Source: Chitinophaga cymbidii (GTDB lineage Bacteria; Bacteroidota; Bacteroidia; Chitinophagales; Chitinophagaceae). Taken from it: DNA of 64,000 nucleotides. A program made the position numbers and the translations under genes. The stretch lies in NCBI RefSeq assembly GCF_007992715.1, contig NZ_BKAU01000007.1:124001-188000 (forward strand), in the 5' to 3' direction. The notes beneath the pieces were generated by a model. The model saw nothing but the letters and a program-made list of their open reading frames with translations. It had not been told where the DNA came from and did no database searches. Of the stretch, positions 41,448-50,555 are shown in pieces (positions within the stretch are counted from its first letter, which is position 1; every line of letters begins with the position of its first letter).

Positions 41448-42155
41448 ATGTTCTTTTTCCGGAAAAAACGCATCACAGATTTCTTGAAGGCCATTGGCAC
41501 AGATATTCATTCTCACCTCGTTCCGGGGGTGGATGATGGTTCCCCGGACATTCACACCTCGCTGTCGTTCATCGAACAGCTGCAGGAGCTTGGCATCCGG
41601 AAGATCGTTACCACGCCACATATCATGACGGAGCTGTACCCCAATTCAATACAAACGCTGTCCGCCCCCTTCGGGCAATTGAAAGATGCGCCGCTGCCCG
41701 TTCACCTGGCTGCGGAGTATTATATGGACGAAAATTTCAGCGGTCTGATGGAAGCGCCGTTGCTGACGCTGAACGGAGAACTGGTGCTGGTGGAGATATC
41801 TTTTATCAGCGAGCCTTTCCAGCTGCACAGCTGGCTGTTCGATATACAAACGAAAGGATACCGCCCTGTGCTGGCGCATCCCGAGCGGTACAGCTATTTT
41901 CACGACCGGCCGGAAGCGTACCGGGATATCCGTAACCGTGGGGTGGACCTGCAGGTGAACCTGCTGTCGCTCACCGGCTACTATGGCCGCCAGATCCAGC
42001 AGGCCGCATGGTGGCTGATAGATCAGCAGCTGGTGGATTTCATAGGAACGGACCTTCATCATCAACGCCATCTCCGCGGTATAAAGGCCATCGGCGAAGA
42101 CAAAAAGCTCGTCAGGCTTTTACAGGAATATCCTTTCAGGAATAACAGCATATAA
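41448..42155 (+). CDS. CpsB/YwqE-type PHP-domain tyrosine phosphatase
   Basis: The 235-residue protein has the metal-binding PHP motifs DIHSHLVPGVDDG (about 19-31), TTPHIM, AHPERY (around residue 145) and GTDLHHQRH (around 199). This group (CpsB, YwqE, Wzb-like) dephosphorylates tyrosine kinases controlling capsule or exopolysaccharide synthesis. No polysaccharide genes are next to it here, so its partner kinase must be elsewhere. It is divergent from xerD across 34 bases. Confidence 0.88.
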   Translation: MFFFRKKRITDFLKAIGTDIHSHLVPGVDDGSPDIHTSLSFIEQLQELGIRKIVTTPHIMTELYPNSIQTLSAPFGQLKDAPLPVHLAAEYYMDENFSGLMEAPLLTLNGELVLVEISFISEPFQLHSWLFDIQTKGYRPVLAHPERYSYFHDRPEAYRDIRNRGVDLQVNLLSLTGYYGRQIQQAAWWLIDQQLVDFIGTDLHHQRHLRGIKAIGEDKKLVRLLQEYPFRNNSI

Positions 42156-42315
42156 AAAAATAGAAGAGAGAGCCATAGAGAACTAAATCCCTCTGTTTAT
42201 TCATCCTATGATTTAATCCTATGAAAAACATTGATGTTTCACGATGCAAAGGTGGGATGAAACGGCTGAATAAAATACTCGCAGGAAATAACGTTTTACC
42301 CGCAGCGGTTTTTTA

Positions 42316-43377
42316 TCAGGTGGTGCCCACGTTTCGCCGGATGCGGAAGTTCCGCATCTTGGGAATGCAGTCCTTCGGCAGCATGCCGTAAAACTTGCTG
42401 AAAGCCCGGGAGAAATGCCCGTGATTCATATAGCTGATCTCGTGCGCCACTTCCGCCACCGAATACCGGCCGGTTTTCAGCAAGGCCATCGCCTTGTGCA
42501 TCCTGATCTCCGAATAATATTCATATACATTCTTCTGATAGATCTTTTTAAACAGCTGGTTGAATTTCGATTTGCTCATGAAGATCGTGGCGGCCAGCTT
42601 TTCCACCGGCGGCAGCGGCTTTGAAAGGTCCGCGAAAATACGGTCCATGAACGTCACCATCTTTTCCTTGTCCGCTATATTGATCTGCCCGGTATCCCTG
42701 AACTGCGAAATGATCCTGCTCCAGGAAAGCGATATCAGCTGCAGCGTGATCCCTTTATAGGCCACCGCCCGGCAGTCCCACGCGATGGAGCGCACGTCGC
42801 CGATCTGCCGGGTGGTGGCGTAGATGGGCATGTCAAGGTCCTGGTAGAGATAAAAATGATCGTGCATGTTCCTGCGCATGAGGTGCGCGCTGTCCGGCAT
42901 GATCATTTCGCCGATGTTGGCGCGCATCCATTCGTCGGACATGACCACAAACAGGTAATTGAGGTAAGATCCGCGGCGGGCGCTGAGCCAGGTGGTCACA
43001 CCCGCTTTATAGACCAGCAGGGAGCGCAGGTTGCTGCCGGTGGTGCTGAAATATTCCGGCCCAACCGCCTCTTCGCTGTTGATGCTTCCTAAATTGTAAC
43101 GGAAATTCACGGTATCGGGATTCCTGCTGCTGATCATCAATGCCAGTTCCGTATGCGTCAGGAGGTCCAGGGTACATAGGGAAAGCCCGCGTTCAACAGG
43201 GATCACTTCGGCAAACCCTTCCGCCACCGATGCCGGAAATACAAACCGGTTGTTCTGTACCCGGTAATGCAAGCCCGACATTTCGTTGACGTTATCCGCT
43301 AAATCAGAGAGCCATGATCCATCCTGATCAATTTTAAGACTTATTGGCTTCATGGGCTTGGTTAAAAACTGGGTCAA
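42316..43377 (-). CDS. AraC-family transcription regulator
   Basis: The 353-residue protein has an N-terminal sensor part of about 240 residues (VIPVERGLSLCTLDL, LFVVMSDEWMRANIG, YKGITLQLISLSWS) and a C-terminal AraC double helix-turn-helix (about 255-345; LAATIFMSKSKFNQLFKKIY, VAEVAHEISYMNHGHFSRAFSKFYG). The start could be ATG 43377 or the internal Met nine codons on (MKPISLKIDQ). The next gene upstream encodes a paralogue of the sensor part only. The ligand is unknown. Confidence 0.9.
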   Translation of the reverse strand: MTQFLTKPMKPISLKIDQDGSWLSDLADNVNEMSGLHYRVQNNRFVFPASVAEGFAEVIPVERGLSLCTLDLLTHTELALMISSRNPDTVNFRYNLGSINSEEAVGPEYFSTTGSNLRSLLVYKAGVTTWLSARRGSYLNYLFVVMSDEWMRANIGEMIMPDSAHLMRRNMHDHFYLYQDLDMPIYATTRQIGDVRSIAWDCRAVAYKGITLQLISLSWSRIISQFRDTGQINIADKEKMVTFMDRIFADLSKPLPPVEKLAATIFMSKSKFNQLFKKIYQKNVYEYYSEIRMHKAMALLKTGRYSVAEVAHEISYMNHGHFSRAFSKFYGMLPKDCIPKMRNFRIRRNVGTT

Positions 43378-43467
43378 AGAAAAACAGAACAGGGCAAGGG
43401 CTATGCTCCTGCAGATTCTTCTTTTACTCGAATAGTGTCATTGTGGTACGGCTGGGGTTACCAGGCG

Positions 43468-44028
43468 TCAGGCGATTTTATTGGCATAGGTATCAGGTCT
43501 TTTCTGTAAAGTTAAATGACTCCATGTAAAAGAGAACAATTCCAGCACCATTCCTTTATAAATGACATTTTCGAGGGATGGCGCCGTGATCCGCTGAAAG
43601 AGCTTCCGGGCATGCTGGTTTTTATCCTGGTACGTAAACCACGCCAGCCCGGCATTATAAGCCTGCGTCATTCTGCCTTCCGGCGTGGCGAGCAGGCCGA
43701 GGTTGGCGGTCATCCAGGACGGTGTCATAACGATGATCAGCTGACGGCAGGAGGTGCCGTTGCCGAAGGACTGTTTTACAGGATGGTCCGCCGTATGGGT
43801 GACGAATGCCGGTACTTCCATATCATAACGGCAAAAAAGCAGATCGCTGCCGGGTTGTTTGTCAAAGTGAAGGGAGAGGCTTTGCGGGGTGCGGAGGCGG
43901 ATGGTGCAGAGGGAGAGGCCCGGTTCGATGGGGCGCGCTGTGGCGAAGCCCTTGCAGGATGGAGGGAGGGTGTTCAGATCGCCGGGCCATGCTCTTCCAA
44001 GATCGATTTTCAGGATAAGGTCTTTCAT
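43468..44028 (-). CDS. Stand-alone paralogue of the AraC regulator's sensor domain
   Basis: The 186-residue protein aligns by eye with residues about 9-225 of the neighbouring AraC regulator: it shares MKxxxLKID at the start, ARPIEPGLSLCTIRL against VIPVERGLSLCTLDL, LIIVMTPSWMTANLG against LFVVMSDEWMRANIG, and IYKGMVLELFSFTWSHL against AYKGITLQLISLSWSRI. It ends before any helix-turn-helix, and the 90 bases before the next gene do not encode one. It may be a decayed regulator or a separate ligand-binding or inhibitory partner for the full-length protein. Confidence 0.75.
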   Translation of the reverse strand: MKDLILKIDLGRAWPGDLNTLPPSCKGFATARPIEPGLSLCTIRLRTPQSLSLHFDKQPGSDLLFCRYDMEVPAFVTHTADHPVKQSFGNGTSCRQLIIVMTPSWMTANLGLLATPEGRMTQAYNAGLAWFTYQDKNQHARKLFQRITAPSLENVIYKGMVLELFSFTWSHLTLQKRPDTYANKIA

Positions 44029-44205
44029 AAACTAATAACGCCCGGATCGTCATATTATTAAATTCTGTTTTATATCGATAATTGAAAATACATTATGAAT
44101 ATACATAAAGTGAAAAAAGGGTCGATTTTTTATATAAAACGATTACACAATCGATTCGTATTGAAAAAATTTAATTAAAATCAGCTTAATTTTAGAAATG
44201 GACAA

Positions 44206-44288
44206 ATGAAAAACGTGATTCTTTTACTACTTTTATACCCACCGGAGTTCAGCAATAATGCTATATTGACCGGAATTTAACCACAGTT
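44206..44288 (+). promoter_or_regulatory. AT-rich leader region of pyc with a 24-codon open frame
   Basis: The 260 bases before pyc (44029-44288) are strikingly AT-rich and hold no convincing gene. A 24-codon hydrophobic frame (ATG 44206 to TAA 44278-44280) ends eight bases before the pyc ATG. It could be a leader peptide, but chance is as likely. Confidence 0.25.
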
Positions 44289-47200
44289 ATGTCAGATTCA
44301 CCGCTAAAAAAGATACAAAAGCTGTTAGTAGCCAACCGGGGCGAGATCGCGGTGCGGGTTTTGAGAGCCGCCGCAGAATTGAGGATCAGGACCGTTGCCA
44401 TTTTCACGTATGAGGACCGTTATTCCCTCCACCGTTACAAGGCGGATGAAGCTTACCAGATCGGAAAAGATGATGAACCGCTGAAGCCTTACCTCGATGT
44501 GGAGGCGATCATTCACCTGGCGAAATCGCAGCAGGTGGACGCCATCCATCCCGGCTACGGATTCCTGAGCGAAAGTGTGCAGTTTGCGCGCCGGTGCAAG
44601 GAGGAAGGCATCATTTTCGTGGGCCCGGATTACGAGGTGATGGCGCAGCTGGGCGATAAAGTGGCGGCCAAAACACTGGCCAGGAGGATAGGAGTGCCCC
44701 TGATCGAAGACAGTCAGGCGAAGCTGGAAGACATCAACACCGTTAAAAAAGAGGCTAATCGTATAGGCTTCCCGGTTATATTGAAAGCAGCCGCCGGCGG
44801 CGGAGGCCGCGGCATGCGGGTAGTGCAGCACGACGGGCAGCTGGAAAAAGCGTTCATCGAAGCCCGCAGCGAGGCCGGCAAGGCTTTCGGCGACGATACC
44901 ATCTTCATAGAAAAATTCATTGAAGAGCCCAAGCACATAGAAGTGCAGCTGATGGGCGACAATCACGGCCACATCGTGCACCTGTATGAACGCGACTGCT
45001 CCGTGCAGCGCCGTTTCCAGAAAGTGGTGGAGATCGCGCCCTCTCCGAACCTGCCGGTTGAAACAAGGAACGAGATTTACGGATATGCGCTGGCGTTAGC
45101 CCGTGAAGTGAAATACAATAACGTGGGCACCGTGGAGTTCCTGGTAGACCGCCAGAACAAAGTATATTTCATTGAAGTGAATCCGCGCATCCAGGTGGAG
45201 CATACGGTTACGGAAGAAGTGACGGGCATAGACATTGTGCGGTCACAGATACTGATTGCCAAAGGGCATCATTTGTCCGACCCCGAAATATTCCTGAAAA
45301 GCCAGGAGGATGTGCGGCTGAACGGCTTTGCCATCCAGTGCAGGGTAACCACGGAAGACCCCGAGAACAATTTTACGCCGGACTACGGCACCGTGATCGC
45401 TTACCGCAATGCGGGAGGCTTCGGCATCCGGCTGGATGAAGGCAGCGCCTATTCCGGCGTGAAGATCTCGCCCTTCTTCGATTCCATGCTGGTAAAGGTC
45501 ACCGCTTCCGGCCGCACACTGTCCGGCGCCGCGGGCCGCCTGCACCGCACCCTGAAAGAATTCAGGATCAGGGGCGTGAAGACCAACATCCGCTTCCTGG
45601 AAAATGTGATCACGCACGATACCTTCCGCAAAGGCAACTGCACGGTGAGCTTCATCGACAAGCATCCCGAGCTGTTCAAGCTGTCGCCCATCCGCGACCG
45701 CGCCACCAAAACGCTGATGTACCTGGCGGACGTGACGGTGAACGGGCATGTGGACGTAAAAGAAAAGAACGACGGGAAAAAATTCCGCGTACCGCATATT
45801 CCTTATTTTGATCCGCTGGCGCCGGTGCCGAAAGGTTCCCGCGACCGGCTGCAGGAAATGGGCCGCGAAAAGTTCGCGCAATGGCTGCGGAACGAAAAGC
45901 CCGTTTACTTTACAGATACCACTTACCGCGATGCGCACCAGAGCCTGCTGGCCACCCGCGTGCGCACCAAGGATATTCTCGCTGTAGCCGAAGGCTATGC
46001 CCGCAACAACCCGCAGATATTTTCCATGGAAGTATGGGGCGGCGCTACGTTCGACGTGGCCATGCGCTTCCTGCATGAGTGCCCCTGGCGCAGGCTGCAG
46101 CAATTGCGGGAAGCCATGCCCAACGTCCTGCTGCAAATGCTGTTCCGTGGCTCCAATGCCGTGGGGTATTCCGCCTACCCGGAAAACCTCATCGCCCGGT
46201 TCATTGAAAAGGCAGCGGAAAACGGCATCGATGTGTTCCGCATCTTCGATTCCCTGAACGACATCAACGCCATGACGCCCAGCATCGGCTTCGTGCGCAA
46301 CAATACCAGTTCCCTCGCGCAGGCTGCCATCAGCTATACCGGCGACATCCTCAACAAAGACAACACCAAATACTCGCTGGATTATTACATCAGTCTTGCC
46401 AAACGCCTGGAAGACGCCGGCGCGCATATGCTTTGCATCAAAGACATGGCGGGCCTGCTCAAGCCGCAGGCGGCCACCATACTGGTCAATTCCCTGCGGG
46501 AAGCCGTGCAGCTGCCGGTAGTACTGCATACGCATGATACCGCGTCCGTACAGGCCGCCACTTATCTTAAAGCGATTGAAGCAGGCGTGAACGTAGTGGA
46601 CTGCGCCATCGCATCCCTCAGCGGGCTTACCTCGCAGCCGAACCTCAACGCCATGGCCGCCATCCTGGAGAACCACGAACGCAGCCAACCGATGAACCTC
46701 GCTTCCCTCAACGCCTACAGCAATTACTGGGAAGACGTGCGGGAATACTATTATCCTTTTGAATCGGACATGAAGGCCGGCACGGCGCAGGTGTACGAGA
46801 ACGAAATACCCGGCGGCCAGTACTCCAACCTCCGCCAGCAGGCGGAATCCCTCGGGCTGGGGGACAAGCTGGAAACCATCAAGCATAACTACGCCGTAGT
46901 GAACCAGCTCTTCGGCGATATTGTGAAAGTAACGCCCAGCTCAAAGGTAGTAGGGGACATGGCCCTGTTCATGACCTCCAACAACCTCACCGCGGAAGAC
47001 GTGATGGATGAAAGCCGCAACCTGGCGTTTCCCGCGTCAGTACAGGGTTTCTTCAGGGGAGAGATCGGTTCTCCCTACGGCGGGTTCCCCGAAAAGCTGC
47101 AGCGCATTGTGCTGAAAGGGCAGGAGCCGCTGAAAGGCAAGCCCAACGAGCATTTGCCACCGGTAGACTTTGACAGCGACTTTGCCGCCTTCCAGCTGAA

Positions 47201-47741
47201 ATACCCGCTGGCGGAGTTCCTGGATTATTTGAGCTATCACATGTTCCCGAAAGTATTCGATGAATATTACCAGCATGCGATGGTGTACGGCAACGTGGAA
47301 GCCATTCCTACGCCGGCATTCTTTTACGGCCTGCGCCTGGGCGAGGAGATCCTCATCACGCTGGGCAAGGGAAAGACCATCATCGTAAAACTGCTGTATA
47401 TCATGCCGCCTGATGAAAGCGGCATGCGCACCGTGGTATTTGAGCTGAACGGTTATGCCCGCCGGGTGCAGGTGAGGGACAAAGCGGTGAAAAGCGAAGT
47501 GCCGGTGAACAAAAAGGTCAGCGATCCCGCCAGTGAAGTGGGCGCCCCGCTGCAGGGAAAACTCTCCAGGCTGCTCGTAAAAGCGGGAGATACCATCAGC
47601 GCCAATACGCCGCTGTTCATCATTGAGGCCATGAAGATGGAAACAACCGTAACGGCTACACGTGAGAGCAGGATAAAGACGGTTCACCTCCGCGAGGGCA
47701 CGATGGTACAGCAGGATGACCTGGTGGTGGAGATGGAATAG
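44289..47741 (+). CDS. pyc: Pyruvate carboxylase
   Basis: The 1150-residue single-chain biotin enzyme makes oxaloacetate from pyruvate and bicarbonate with ATP. It contains a biotin carboxylase domain (1-460; GYGFLSE, AAAGGGGRGMR, EVNPRIQVEH), a carboxyltransferase domain (about 540-810; TYRDAHQSLLATRVRTKDI, metal-site residues in HTHDT), the PYC/OADA conserved region (about 840-1040) and a C-terminal biotinyl domain with carrier Lys1116 in EAMKME. It is the alpha4-type enzyme used for anaplerosis. It is transcribed alone and ends at a strong terminator. Confidence 0.97.
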   Translation: MSDSPLKKIQKLLVANRGEIAVRVLRAAAELRIRTVAIFTYEDRYSLHRYKADEAYQIGKDDEPLKPYLDVEAIIHLAKSQQVDAIHPGYGFLSESVQFARRCKEEGIIFVGPDYEVMAQLGDKVAAKTLARRIGVPLIEDSQAKLEDINTVKKEANRIGFPVILKAAAGGGGRGMRVVQHDGQLEKAFIEARSEAGKAFGDDTIFIEKFIEEPKHIEVQLMGDNHGHIVHLYERDCSVQRRFQKVVEIAPSPNLPVETRNEIYGYALALAREVKYNNVGTVEFLVDRQNKVYFIEVNPRIQVEHTVTEEVTGIDIVRSQILIAKGHHLSDPEIFLKSQEDVRLNGFAIQCRVTTEDPENNFTPDYGTVIAYRNAGGFGIRLDEGSAYSGVKISPFFDSMLVKVTASGRTLSGAAGRLHRTLKEFRIRGVKTNIRFLENVITHDTFRKGNCTVSFIDKHPELFKLSPIRDRATKTLMYLADVTVNGHVDVKEKNDGKKFRVPHIPYFDPLAPVPKGSRDRLQEMGREKFAQWLRNEKPVYFTDTTYRDAHQSLLATRVRTKDILAVAEGYARNNPQIFSMEVWGGATFDVAMRFLHECPWRRLQQLREAMPNVLLQMLFRGSNAVGYSAYPENLIARFIEKAAENGIDVFRIFDSLNDINAMTPSIGFVRNNTSSLAQAAISYTGDILNKDNTKYSLDYYISLAKRLEDAGAHMLCIKDMAGLLKPQAATILVNSLREAVQLPVVLHTHDTASVQAATYLKAIEAGVNVVDCAIASLSGLTSQPNLNAMAAILENHERSQPMNLASLNAYSNYWEDVREYYYPFESDMKAGTAQVYENEIPGGQYSNLRQQAESLGLGDKLETIKHNYAVVNQLFGDIVKVTPSSKVVGDMALFMTSNNLTAEDVMDESRNLAFPASVQGFFRGEIGSPYGGFPEKLQRIVLKGQEPLKGKPNEHLPPVDFDSDFAAFQLKYPLAEFLDYLSYHMFPKVFDEYYQHAMVYGNVEAIPTPAFFYGLRLGEEILITLGKGKTIIVKLLYIMPPDESGMRTVVFELNGYARRVQVRDKAVKSEVPVNKKVSDPASEVGAPLQGKLSRLLVKAGDTISANTPLFIIEAMKMETTVTATRESRIKTVHLREGTMVQQDDLVVEME

Positions 47742-47763
47742 AATTTTCTAACGGCTGCTCATA

Positions 47764-47799
47764 AAAAAGGGTGCTTCCGTAGTCCGGAACACCCTTTTT
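47764..47799. terminator. Bidirectional terminator between pyc and ndk
   Basis: AAAAAGGGTG (47764-47773) plus TTCCG (47775-47779) pair with CGGAA (47785-47789) plus CACCCTTTTT (47790-47799), with one bulged C and a short loop. A and T tracts on both sides serve the convergent genes. Confidence 0.9.
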
Positions 47800-47821
47800 C
47801 AATATTACTGGCTTTGGTATA

Positions 47822-48238
47822 TCAGAATTTCTCCAGTCCGCTGAAGAAGAAGTTGCCTTCGATCTCCGCGTTCTCATCGGAATCAGAGCCGTGTACGGCA
47901 TTGCGGCCGATGGATTCGGCGTAGATCTTGCGGATGGTGCCTTCCTCGGCCTGCGCGGGGTTGGTAGCGCCGATCAGCTTGCGGAAATCTTCCACAGCAT
48001 TGCTTTTCTCAAGAATAGCCGCAACAATGTGCCCGCTGCTCATGAATTCCACCAGCTCGCCGTAAAAAGGTCTTTCCTTGTGCACCGCGTAGAATTCGCC
48101 GGCTTTTTCGGCGGACAGCTTTGTCTGCTTCATAGCTACGATCCGGAAACCTGCTGCGCAGATCTTGTCGAGAATACCTCCGATATGACCGTTCTGAACG
48201 GCATCGGGTTTGATCATGGTAAATGTTCTGTTGCTCAT
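47822..48238 (-). CDS. ndk: Nucleoside-diphosphate kinase
   Basis: The enzyme equilibrates nucleoside di- and triphosphates. Although the frame is open further upstream (to 48367), the conserved start MSNRTFTMIKPDAVQNGHIGG fixes the ATG at 48236-48238, giving 138 residues, the normal length. The phospho-accepting histidine is in GRNAVHGSDSDENAEIE. The 5' region contains TACTTTTTG on the minus strand, close to the Bacteroidota -7 box. Convergent with pyc. Confidence 0.96.
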   Translation of the reverse strand: MSNRTFTMIKPDAVQNGHIGGILDKICAAGFRIVAMKQTKLSAEKAGEFYAVHKERPFYGELVEFMSSGHIVAAILEKSNAVEDFRKLIGATNPAQAEEGTIRKIYAESIGRNAVHGSDSDENAEIEGNFFFSGLEKF

Positions 48239-48434
48239 ATTGAAGATTAGTCGTTTAGGTTTTAACTGCAGTGAGCCCTCCGGGGCCTGTTTCGCGCGCA
48301 AAAGTAAACAGTTTTTGTTTAGCAGTAAAAAATTTTGAAATTCTGGCTCAAATGAAGAACTTCGCACTTCGTTTGCATAAACGGTTCCAGGCAGTGATTT
48401 AACCGCTTGTATCTTATAATATTATAGTTTTTGA

Positions 48435-49439
48435 ATGAAGCCGATTGAGGAAATCAAGCCATTACTGGAAAGCCCCAAAAAAGTGGTGATCACCATGCAT
48501 CAGAAACCTGATGCGGACGCCATGGGCTCGTCCCTGGCCCTATACCATTACCTGCGCCGCAAGGGGCACGATGTTACCGTGATCTCACCCACCAATTTCC
48601 CGGATTTCCTGAAATGGATGCCCGCCAGCGAAAATGTGCTGGATTTTGAATCCGCGCTGGACAAATCGCTGAAAGCATTGGACGGGGTGGAGCTGCTTTT
48701 CTGCCTGGATTTCAACCACCTGGGCCGTACCAAGAACATGGAGCCCTACCTGGAAAAGCTGAACTGCATCAAGATCCTGGTAGACCATCACCTGGAGCCG
48801 CAGCCGGACTTCGATTACGGCCTCAGCGACACCACGGCCGCTTCCACCGCACAGCTCATTTACGAGATCATCTACCGCCTCGGGGATGAACATTACATTG
48901 ATAATGACATCGCCCAGTGCATTTATGCCGGCACCATGACCGATACCGGCTCTTTCCGCTTCGCTTCCACCTCCGCCCGGGTGCACCGGATGGTGGCAGA
49001 CCTGCTGGAAAGGGGGCTGGAACATGAATATATCCACCAGGCGATCTATGACAATTTCCTCGAAAACCGCCTGCGCTTCATCGGCCACAGCCTGCTGAAC
49101 CGCATGGAGGTGTTCTACGAAACCAATACCGCCATGATGGCGATCCCCTACAGCGACCTGAAAAGGTTCGATCTGCAGACCGGAGACACGGAAGGGCTGG
49201 TAAATTTCCTTTTGTCCATTCAAGGCATTAAATTAGCGGCACTGATCATTGACCGGAATTCGGAGGTGAAGCTCTCTTTCCGTTCCAAGGGCAATTTTGA
49301 CGTAAACACATTCGCGCGTAAATATTTCGAAGGCGGCGGCCACTTCAATGCATCCGGCGGCAGAAGCTCGGACTCACTGGATAGAACGGTACAACGCTTT
49401 CTGAAGGCCATGCATGAGAATGAAGATCTTTTGCAGTAG
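48435..49439 (+). CDS. nrnA: NrnA-type DHH nanoRNase / pAp phosphatase
   Basis: The 334-residue DHH/DHHA1 phosphoesterase degrades short oligoribonucleotides and pAp. Motifs are HQKPDADAMGSSLAL (about 22-36), DFNHLGR, VDHHLEPQPDF (around 117) and a C-terminal DHHA1 segment GGGHFNASGGRS (about 298-309). A perfect palindrome TATAATATTATA (48415-48426) lies just upstream of the start. The FKBP gene follows after 62 bases in the same orientation, probably in one transcript. Confidence 0.93.
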   Translation: MKPIEEIKPLLESPKKVVITMHQKPDADAMGSSLALYHYLRRKGHDVTVISPTNFPDFLKWMPASENVLDFESALDKSLKALDGVELLFCLDFNHLGRTKNMEPYLEKLNCIKILVDHHLEPQPDFDYGLSDTTAASTAQLIYEIIYRLGDEHYIDNDIAQCIYAGTMTDTGSFRFASTSARVHRMVADLLERGLEHEYIHQAIYDNFLENRLRFIGHSLLNRMEVFYETNTAMMAIPYSDLKRFDLQTGDTEGLVNFLLSIQGIKLAALIIDRNSEVKLSFRSKGNFDVNTFARKYFEGGGHFNASGGRSSDSLDRTVQRFLKAMHENEDLLQ

Positions 49440-49501
49440 AAAACAAAACCGATGATGCCGCAAGGTGACATCAAACCCGTAAAAAAATCTAAAATTAAGT
49501 A

Positions 49502-50377
49502 ATGAAAAAGAACAATCTGTTACTTGTTGCATCACTGGGCTTGCTCGCGGCAAGCTGCGGTTCCAGCGGTCCGAGGAAAACACCCGGTGGTATTGATTAT
49601 ACCATTGACGAAAAAGGAAAGGGTGAAAAACTGAAAGAAGGAGATACGGTGCTGATGCACTTTTCCACTTATCTGAACGATTCACTGCTCATGGATTCCA
49701 GGAAGGAAAGAGCAGGCGTTCCCATCACCATCAACATCACCAAGTCCAAAGACAAACTGGACCTGATGGACGGCTTCGTGGAACTGTCTGAAGGCGATAG
49801 CGCCACCTTCGTGCTCCCCGTGGATTCACTGCCGCAGATGCCGATGTTCGCTAAAAAAGGCGACAAAATGAGGATCGCTTTCCGCGTGGAAGGCAAGTAC
49901 TCCAAGGCTAAACAAAACGCAAAAGAAGAAAAAGAGATCAAGGAATATATCGACAAAAACAAGCTGAACACCACCAAGACCGCTTCCGGCGTTCACATTG
50001 CTGTAACACAGGAAGGTACCGGTGACAAGCCCAAAACAGGCGATATTGTTTCCGTAAACTATACCGGTAAACTGCTGGACGGCACCATGTTCGATTCCAA
50101 CCAGGATACCACCCTGCGCCCCGGCATGCCGCTGCAGCCGCTCACGTTCCCTGTTGGTCAGGGCCGTGTGATCCCCGGATGGGACGAAGGCATCGCCGAG
50201 CTGAAAAAAGGCTCCAAAGCCACCCTGGTGATCCCGTCCTCACTCGCTTACGGCGTTGACGGCAGCCCCCCGATGATCAAACCGAACAGCGTACTGGTGT
50301 TCACCGTTGAACTGCTGGACATCAAACCCGCTGAAACTCCGGTTGCTCCTCCGCCGCCTCCGGCTCCCGCTAAATAA
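49502..50377 (+). CDS. FKBP-type peptidyl-prolyl isomerase lipoprotein with two FKBP-like domains
   Basis: The 291-residue protein has a lipoprotein signal with Cys19 (LLAASC). A first FKBP-like domain (about 30-135) is divergent and lacks several usual active-site aromatic residues. A second, canonical domain (about 157-275) has VSVNYTGKLLDGTMFDSN, VIPGWDEGIAELKKGSKATLVIPSSLAYG and a C-terminal VFTVELLDI. It ends in a proline/alanine-rich tail. It probably assists folding of envelope proteins from the membrane surface. Terminator follows directly. Confidence 0.92.
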   Translation: MKKNNLLLVASLGLLAASCGSSGPRKTPGGIDYTIDEKGKGEKLKEGDTVLMHFSTYLNDSLLMDSRKERAGVPITINITKSKDKLDLMDGFVELSEGDSATFVLPVDSLPQMPMFAKKGDKMRIAFRVEGKYSKAKQNAKEEKEIKEYIDKNKLNTTKTASGVHIAVTQEGTGDKPKTGDIVSVNYTGKLLDGTMFDSNQDTTLRPGMPLQPLTFPVGQGRVIPGWDEGIAELKKGSKATLVIPSSLAYGVDGSPPMIKPNSVLVFTVELLDIKPAETPVAPPPPPAPAK

Positions 50378-50397
50378 GGCAAATTGTTCATATACAG

Positions 50398-50428
50398 GGC
50401 TGTCCACACCGGGCAGCCCTTTTTTATT
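50398..50428 (+). terminator. Intrinsic terminator after the FKBP gene
   Basis: AGGGCTG (50398-50404) pairs with CAGCCCT (50416-50422), followed by a run of T to 50427. Confidence 0.8.
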
Positions 50429-50469
50429 GCGCTCGATCCCCACTGCGCCCCATCCCCAAAAAATTCCGC

Positions 50470-50500
50470 ATCGCGTAAATCAATTACCTGATCGCGTAAA
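50470..50500 (+). promoter_or_regulatory. Direct repeat ATCGCGTAAA upstream of the TonB receptor
   Basis: ATCGCGTAAA occurs at 50470-50479 and 50491-50500, exactly 21 bp (two helical turns) apart, about 55 bases before the receptor's start and upstream of a GACCTTTG promoter-like box (50520-50527). It looks like a paired activator or repressor site. Confidence 0.5.
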
Positions 50501-50555
50501 CTCCCCGCGCACTTACCCACGACCTTTGCGCAGATTTCAGATAAACATCATCAGG

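Noticed and set aside
42221..42391. A 56-codon plus-strand frame starting MKNIDVSRCKGG
   Set aside because: Its second half is antisense to the conserved C-terminus of the AraC gene, and no promoter or ribosome-binding site is evident. Probably chance.
44206..44280. A 24-codon hydrophobic frame ending eight bases before pyc, considered as a leader-peptide gene
   Set aside because: Too short to judge, AT-rich region favours chance frames, and no attenuator hairpin follows. Mentioned only as part of the pyc leader.
45243..46886. A 547-codon minus-strand open frame inside pyc
   Set aside because: Long antisense frames are common opposite GC-rich coding DNA with strong codon bias; the translation shows no domain and pyc is complete on the plus strand.
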